Assembly: GCF_001832905.1 (NCBI RefSeq)
Contig: NZ_MKIR01000023.1
Span: forward strand, 51,149 to 115,148
DNA from: Floricoccus tropicus
GTDB taxonomy: Bacteria; Bacillota; Bacilli; Lactobacillales; Streptococcaceae
Direction of reading: 5' to 3'
DNA length: 64,000 nucleotides
Shown here: in pieces, positions 59,909 through 64,000 of the stretch
Layout of the letters: each line of letters opens with the position of its first letter
How positions within the stretch are numbered: the stretch's first letter is position 1
Notes under the pieces: model-generated
The model's database searches: none
What the model saw: only the letters and a program-made list of their open reading frames with translations
What the model was told of the DNA's origin: nothing
Program-made: the position numbers and the translations under genes

Positions 59909-60472
59909 TTAATGTTTATCCCAAATATAATCTAAAATTTCATTATACTCTTCTATTGATTTGCTTTTAGCAATAAAAACATTTTTACAAACTAGGTCTC
60001 TAAAAGAAGAATAATACCAATATTGATCTTCTTTGTTATTATTATTAAATATATCCCATACTTCATCGCCAATTACATCATATTCTTTTTTAATTTCACG
60101 CAGATTAGCAAGTTTGTCAGCCATAGGAAGCCATCTAAAGTTATTGTATATTGAATCAAGCATTCTAAAATGTTTGATTTGTTCTTCTTTACGCTCTCTC
60201 CAAGGAAGGGCTTTATTTTCCGTTTCTAACTTAACATAAAAACCTACTCTATTTCCGAAATTCTTATAGATATCTTCTATTTCAGTATCAGTATCTTCAA
60301 CAGTGTCATGTAACCAAGCTGATGCTAAAATATTGGGATGTTGAATTTCTGAACTCAATATAGAATATACAGACTCAAGATGATCAGTAAAAGGTCTATC
60401 TCCACCCTTTCTTACTTGCCCGTTATGAGCTTTATACGCAAAGTCTTTTGCTTCTTGAACAATAAGATCCAT
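59909..60472 (-). CDS. HD-domain phosphohydrolase, MESH1/SpoT-hydrolase-like
   Basis: 187 residues from the ATG at 60472, which follows GGAGG by 8 nt. The HD motif is in SAWLHDTVEDTDTE (residues about 54-67), with the upstream KAHNGQVRKGGDRPFTDHLESV and later MADKLANLREI typical of the (p)ppGpp hydrolase domain of RelA/SpoT. A small-alarmone hydrolase role is plausible; it lacks synthetase and regulatory domains. Confidence 0.8.
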   Translation of the reverse strand: MDLIVQEAKDFAYKAHNGQVRKGGDRPFTDHLESVYSILSSEIQHPNILASAWLHDTVEDTDTEIEDIYKNFGNRVGFYVKLETENKALPWRERKEEQIKHFRMLDSIYNNFRWLPMADKLANLREIKKEYDVIGDEVWDIFNNNNKEDQYWYYSSFRDLVCKNVFIAKSKSIEEYNEILDYIWDKH

Positions 60473-60745
60473 TATCCATTCCTCCATTTTTAAATAAATA
60501 ATTTTTTCTTCTTTTCTTTATAAGATTTTAGTCGTTTTAAGCTTAGCAATTAATTCAGTTAAGTTTTAAGCGCTTACAATTTTACAATATAATTGTATCA
60601 AAAAAAGAGGAAAAGTTCATGTATTGTTTGTGTACATCTAGTATTTTTCTAACTATTTATTTCATAGTCTCAGAAGTAGAAAAGACCTCCTTAAAATGTT
60701 ACCATTAAGTTAACAAATACAAAGTTTTTTACGAGGAATATATAT

Positions 60746-62017
60746 ATGCAAAATTTAGCTAGGAGGATGCGTCCTCGAAATATAGATGAAATTATCGGTC
60801 AGGAGCATTTGGTCGGTGATGGTAAAATAATACGCCGTATGGTCGAAACCGGACTATTATCATCAATGATTTTATATGGACCACCAGGAATTGGAAAAAC
60901 TAGTATTGCCAGTGCAATTGCAGGTACTGCTAATATGGCATTTAGAACATTTAATGCTACTACTGATAGCAAAAAAAGACTACAAGAAATCGCTGAGGAA
61001 GCAAAATTCTCAGGTCAACTTGTTCTTCTATTAGATGAAATACATCGATTAGATAAACCTAAACAAGATTTCCTACTTCCACTTCTTGAAAATGGAGAAA
61101 TAATTCTTATTGGTGCAACAACCGAAAATCCTTATTTTTCAGTAGTACCAGCCGTTAGAAGTCGGGTACAAATATTCGAATTAAAACCATTAACTACTGA
61201 TGATATGAAAAAAGCAATCAAGCGTGCTCTTAATGACAAAGAGAATGGTTTTGATTTTGAAGTACAATTAGATGATGATGCTTTAAACTTTTTAGCATCA
61301 TCTACAAATGGAGATGTTCGTTCAGCATATAATTCTCTTGAACTTGCAGTATTATCTTCTGACAATCACCATGTTACTTTGACTGACATGGAGAACAGTT
61401 TACAAAGAAAAGCTTTCACATTTGATAAGGATGGTGATGCTCACTATGATTTGTTAAGCGCTCTCCAAAAATCAATTCGCGGAAGTGATGTTAACGCTGC
61501 TCTTCATTATACTGCAAGATTAATTGAAGGTGGAGATTTACAGAGTCTAGCTCGTAGGTTGACTGTAATTGCCTATGAAGATATTGGACTTGCAAATCCA
61601 GATGCTGCTGTCCATACTGTTACTGCTGTCACTGCCGCAGAAAGATTAGGTTTCCCAGAAGCAAGAATTCCTCTTGCAAATATTGTAGTTGATCTAGCTC
61701 TGTCACCAAAATCAAACTCTGCCTATGCATCAATTTCAGAAGCTCTTAACGATTTACATAGTCATGGAAACCTACCTATACCTTCACATCTTCAAGATGG
61801 TCATTATTCAGGTGCAAAGAAACTAGGTCGTGCTGAAGGATATAAATATCCTCATAATTTTCCAAATCACTGGGTTGATCAAGAATATCTTCCTGAAAAA
61901 ATTAAAAATGCAGATTACTTTCATTCTGAAGATCAAGGTAGATATGAAGCTGCTCTAGGAAAAAGATTAAATGACATAAAAGAAGCAAAGAAACAAAATA
62001 AAAAGAATAAAAAATAA
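60746..62017 (+). CDS. rarA: Replication-associated recombination protein RarA/MgsA
   Basis: 423 residues. AAA+ core with Walker A (GPPGIGKTS near residue 46), Walker B (LLLDEIHRLDK near 93) and sensor 1 (IGATTENPYF), followed by the tetramerisation region (LARRLTVIAYEDIGLANPDA) and a C-terminal basic tail. It acts at stalled replication forks. GAGGA precedes the ATG. Monocistronic, with its own terminator. Confidence 0.95.
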   Translation: MQNLARRMRPRNIDEIIGQEHLVGDGKIIRRMVETGLLSSMILYGPPGIGKTSIASAIAGTANMAFRTFNATTDSKKRLQEIAEEAKFSGQLVLLLDEIHRLDKPKQDFLLPLLENGEIILIGATTENPYFSVVPAVRSRVQIFELKPLTTDDMKKAIKRALNDKENGFDFEVQLDDDALNFLASSTNGDVRSAYNSLELAVLSSDNHHVTLTDMENSLQRKAFTFDKDGDAHYDLLSALQKSIRGSDVNAALHYTARLIEGGDLQSLARRLTVIAYEDIGLANPDAAVHTVTAVTAAERLGFPEARIPLANIVVDLALSPKSNSAYASISEALNDLHSHGNLPIPSHLQDGHYSGAKKLGRAEGYKYPHNFPNHWVDQEYLPEKIKNADYFHSEDQGRYEAALGKRLNDIKEAKKQNKKNKK

Positions 62018-62025
62018 TATATAAG

Positions 62026-62062
62026 AAAAAGTAAATTTGTAAACAATACAGGTTTACTTTTT
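62026..62062 (+). terminator. Terminator of rarA
   Basis: AAAAAGTAAA pairs with TTTACTTTTT around an 18-nt loop that can itself form GTAAAC/GTTTAC, 9 nt after the rarA stop. Confidence 0.75.
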
Positions 62063-62119
62063 TGGTTTTTAAAAAGACAGAGTTTAAATACACCCTGCCC
62101 ACTACTGAATAATTTTAAT

Positions 62120-63382
62120 TTAAATTTTTTCCAAAATGATATTACAAAATTCGCTTGTTGAAACTTCCTGAGCATCATCCATGAGAGATGCAAAATCTGA
62201 GGTAACTTTCTTCTCCTTAAACGCCTCTTCTATTGCAGTTGTTATTAAATCTGATGCTTCTGGCATCCCAATATAATCTAAGAGCATACATGCAGATAGG
62301 ATGAATGAACATGGGTTAGCTTTGCCGAGTCCTGCTATATCTGGAGCTGTACCATGAGTTGCCTCAAATATTGCATATCCAGTATCATAATTAATATTTG
62401 CTCCTGGTGAAATTCCAATACCACCAACTTGTGCAGCAAGTGCATCTGACATATAATCTCCGTTAAGATTTGTCGTTGCAATTACATCAAATTTTTCAGG
62501 ATGCAAAAGTATTTGTTGGAGGAAATTATCAGCAATAATATCTTTAATAATTACTAATCCTTCTTTTTTAGCAGTTTTTAATGCTTGATCAGCTACATCT
62601 CTTCCGCCATCTTTAAGTAACCTTCTATAAGTTCTCATTGAGAAGATCTTATCGCCATATTTTCTTTCAGCAAGTTCATATCCCCACTTTTCAAACCCAC
62701 CTTCAGTAAACTTCATAATGTTTCCTTTATGAACTAAAGTCACGGATTCCTTATTATTTTCAATTGCATAATCAATCGCAGCAGTAATTAATCTCAAGCT
62801 ACCTTCTTTTGAAATTGGTTTAATACCAATAGCCGTTGTATTACGGAACCTAAATTTATCATCGTCATAGAACGATTGAAGGTAATCAATGAGTTTTTTT
62901 GTATCTTCTTCACCTTGAGCAAACTCAATACCAGCATATACATCTTCAGTGTTTTCACGGAAAATTGTCATATTTGTTTTTTCTGGTTCTTTCAAAGGAG
63001 ATGGAACTCCTTCAAAATACCTTACAGGTCGAACGCAAGCATATAAGTCAAATTTTTGTCGCATTGTAACTGTTAGGGAACGACGACCAATACCAATTGG
63101 CGTTTCAAGCGGCCCTTTAATTGCAACTTTGTCTTCTCGAATTGCGTCCAATGTTTCTTTTGGTAACCACTTTCCAGTTTTTTCATATGCATTTTTCCCA
63201 GCCAAAACTTCTATCCAATCAATACGACGATGTGCATAAGTTTTTTTTATTGCTTTGTCTAAAATAGGTCTTGAACCTACCCAAATTTCAGGACCGATTC
63301 CATCCCCTACAATTACTGGAATTCTTGTTACTTCCTTACCTGCAAAAGCTGAATTAGTTTTAATTACATCAATATCTTTCAT
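62120..63382 (-). CDS. icd: Isocitrate dehydrogenase (NADP type)
   Basis: 420 residues. Substrate loop [22 protein letters not shown] near residues 101-122, [14 protein letters not shown] near 148, the metal-site region [12 protein letters not shown] and [14 protein letters not shown] near 330 are intact. It makes 2-oxoglutarate for glutamate synthesis. No citrate synthase or aconitase gene is adjacent, unlike the usual citB-gltA-icd cluster of lactococci and streptococci. AAAGGAG precedes the ATG. Confidence 0.93.
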   Translation of the reverse strand: MKDIDVIKTNSAFAGKEVTRIPVIVGDGIGPEIWVGSRPILDKAIKKTYAHRRIDWIEVLAGKNAYEKTGKWLPKETLDAIREDKVAIKGPLETPIGIGRRSLTVTMRQKFDLYACVRPVRYFEGVPSPLKEPEKTNMTIFRENTEDVYAGIEFAQGEEDTKKLIDYLQSFYDDDKFRFRNTTAIGIKPISKEGSLRLITAAIDYAIENNKESVTLVHKGNIMKFTEGGFEKWGYELAERKYGDKIFSMRTYRRLLKDGGRDVADQALKTAKKEGLVIIKDIIADNFLQQILLHPEKFDVIATTNLNGDYMSDALAAQVGGIGISPGANINYDTGYAIFEATHGTAPDIAGLGKANPCSFILSACMLLDYIGMPEASDLITTAIEEAFKEKKVTSDFASLMDDAQEVSTSEFCNIILEKI

Positions 63383-63498
63383 AAGAGCTCCTTTAGAATT
63401 TACAGAAAATTTGTATTTTTTTAATTATACACTAAAAATCGGTAAATACCAATTAAAAACTAAAATTGATGTTATATTTTTTAACATGATTTACATAA

Positions 63499-63527
63499 AA
63501 AAACTGCAAGGAATATTTGCAGTTTTT
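63499..63527. terminator. Bidirectional terminator between icd leader and surface-protein remnant
   Basis: AAAAACTGCA (63499-63508) pairs perfectly with TGCAGTTTTT (63518-63527). It lies 5 nt after the LPXTG protein stop codon on the minus strand. Confidence 0.85.
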
Positions 63528-63532
63528 AACAA

Positions 63533-63988
63533 CTATTTATTTTTCTTGATTAAACCGAATGAGAATATACTCATCGCAGTCAATAATAGACCAAAAGTAA
63601 TAAGTAATAAGTTAGTTGACTCACCTGTTTTTGGTAATAACTTTTTATTATTAGATTTTTTACTGTTAGTTACAATTTTTTTACTACTTGCTTTTGTAGA
63701 TGTATTTGGTTTTGTACTTGATTTTGTACTTGGTTTTGTACTTGGTTTTGTATTTGGTTTTGTACTTGGTTTTGTACTTGGTTTTGTACTTGGTTTTGTA
63801 CTTGAACTTGTTGGCGTTGTTGGTTCACTTGTACTTGAACTTGTTGGCGCTGTTGGTTCACTTGTACTTGAACTTGTTGGCGCTGTTGGTTCACTTGTAC
63901 TTGAACTTGTTGGCGCTGTTGTTTCACTTGTTCTTGTATTTGCTGACGCTGGTCCATCACTGATAAAAATAATTATACAAGCTGTTTT
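63533..63988 (-). pseudogene. C-terminal remnant of an LPXTG-anchored repeat protein
   Basis: In the frame ending at 63533 the protein reads a Thr/Ser/Pro repeat region, then LPKTGEST, a hydrophobic helix (NLLLITFGLLLTAMSIF) and a basic tail: a complete sortase sorting signal. Upstream are about three SSSTSEPTAPT units and about ten KPST/KPNT units. The frame has a TAG at 63991-63989 and no start codon after it, and the other two frames are also closed near the edge, so the protein is broken or shifted relative to any gene to the right. Confidence 0.7.
63710..63945. repeat. Nested tandem repeats: 12-bp and 33-bp units
   Basis: A 12-bp unit (TTTTGTACTTGG on the plus strand) repeats about eight times from 63710 to 63805, then a 33-bp unit beginning CTTGTACTTGAACTTG repeats about four times. 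They encode the KPST and SSSTSEPTAPT blocks of the wall-spanning stalk. Such arrays change length by slippage. Confidence 0.85.
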
Positions 63989-64000
63989 CTATCTACCTAT

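Noticed and set aside
63670..63963. Glutamine-rich frame on the minus strand and leucine/tyrosine-rich frame on the plus strand
   Set aside because: Both are out-of-frame readings of the 12-bp and 33-bp repeats. The third frame encodes a textbook LPKTG sorting signal and Thr/Ser/Pro stalk, and neither rejected frame has a ribosome site.

Overview
The window is AT-rich DNA with strong GGAGG-type ribosome binding sites, a phosphoenolpyruvate-dependent sugar PTS, CcpA-type cre sites, an LPXTG wall-anchoring signal and a Siphovirus-type prophage of the streptococcal/lactococcal kind. Together these point to a low-GC Gram-positive bacterium of the Lactobacillales, probably Streptococcaceae or a close relative. 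ATP-type PEP carboxykinase and a split cobalamin methionine synthase are unusual for Streptococcus or Lactococcus proper, so a less studied genus is likely. The species cannot be fixed from the sequence alone. No rRNA, tRNA or CRISPR array was seen.

Region 1 (1 to about 18,800) is the right part of an integrated prophage. Reading leftward it carries the lysogeny switch (cro-like gene at 15.5 kb facing a short CI-type repressor, with ImmA peptidase, a lipoprotein and a tyrosine integrase on the plus strand), an antirepressor, PcfK/PcfJ-like proteins, the ERF/DUF1351/SSB/DnaD replication-recombination block with origin iterons inside the initiator gene, RusA and many small accessory proteins, the late regulator ArpU with an 11-bp-phased repeat array, a ParB-methyltransferase fusion, and the terminase genes at the left edge. 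Several genes below 60 codons are included. A probable small RNA is encoded against the operon at 1.53-1.66 kb. The integrase end holds paired direct repeats and a strongly folded segment.

Region 2 (18.9-31.5 kb) is chromosomal: a family 8 glycosyltransferase, a duplicated YjzC-like protein under a cre site, a yclNOPQ-type siderophore importer, the dhaKLM dihydroxyacetone phosphotransferase, a three-gene ABC-2 exporter bracketed by two identical 33-bp terminators, glycerate kinase, a HIRAN protein and a frameshifted J-domain protein. Region 3 (31.5-46.1 kb) holds sbcCD, a tyrosine phosphatase, YxeA, split MetH, a two-part ThrE-type exporter, and nagE with its BglG/GlcT-type antiterminator. 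Both PTS-related leaders are highly structured.

Region 4 (46.1-54 kb) is a copper locus (copA, an array of truncated copZ heads, copZ, rhodanese) with a cop box, a large secreted wall hydrolase (degenerate NlpC/P60, GH73, CHAP), a MarR regulator and a broken azoreductase. Region 5 (54-64 kb) has a DHA2 drug exporter, an acetyltransferase, a phosphohexomutase, pckA, an HD hydrolase, rarA, icd and the broken end of a repeat-rich LPXTG surface protein.
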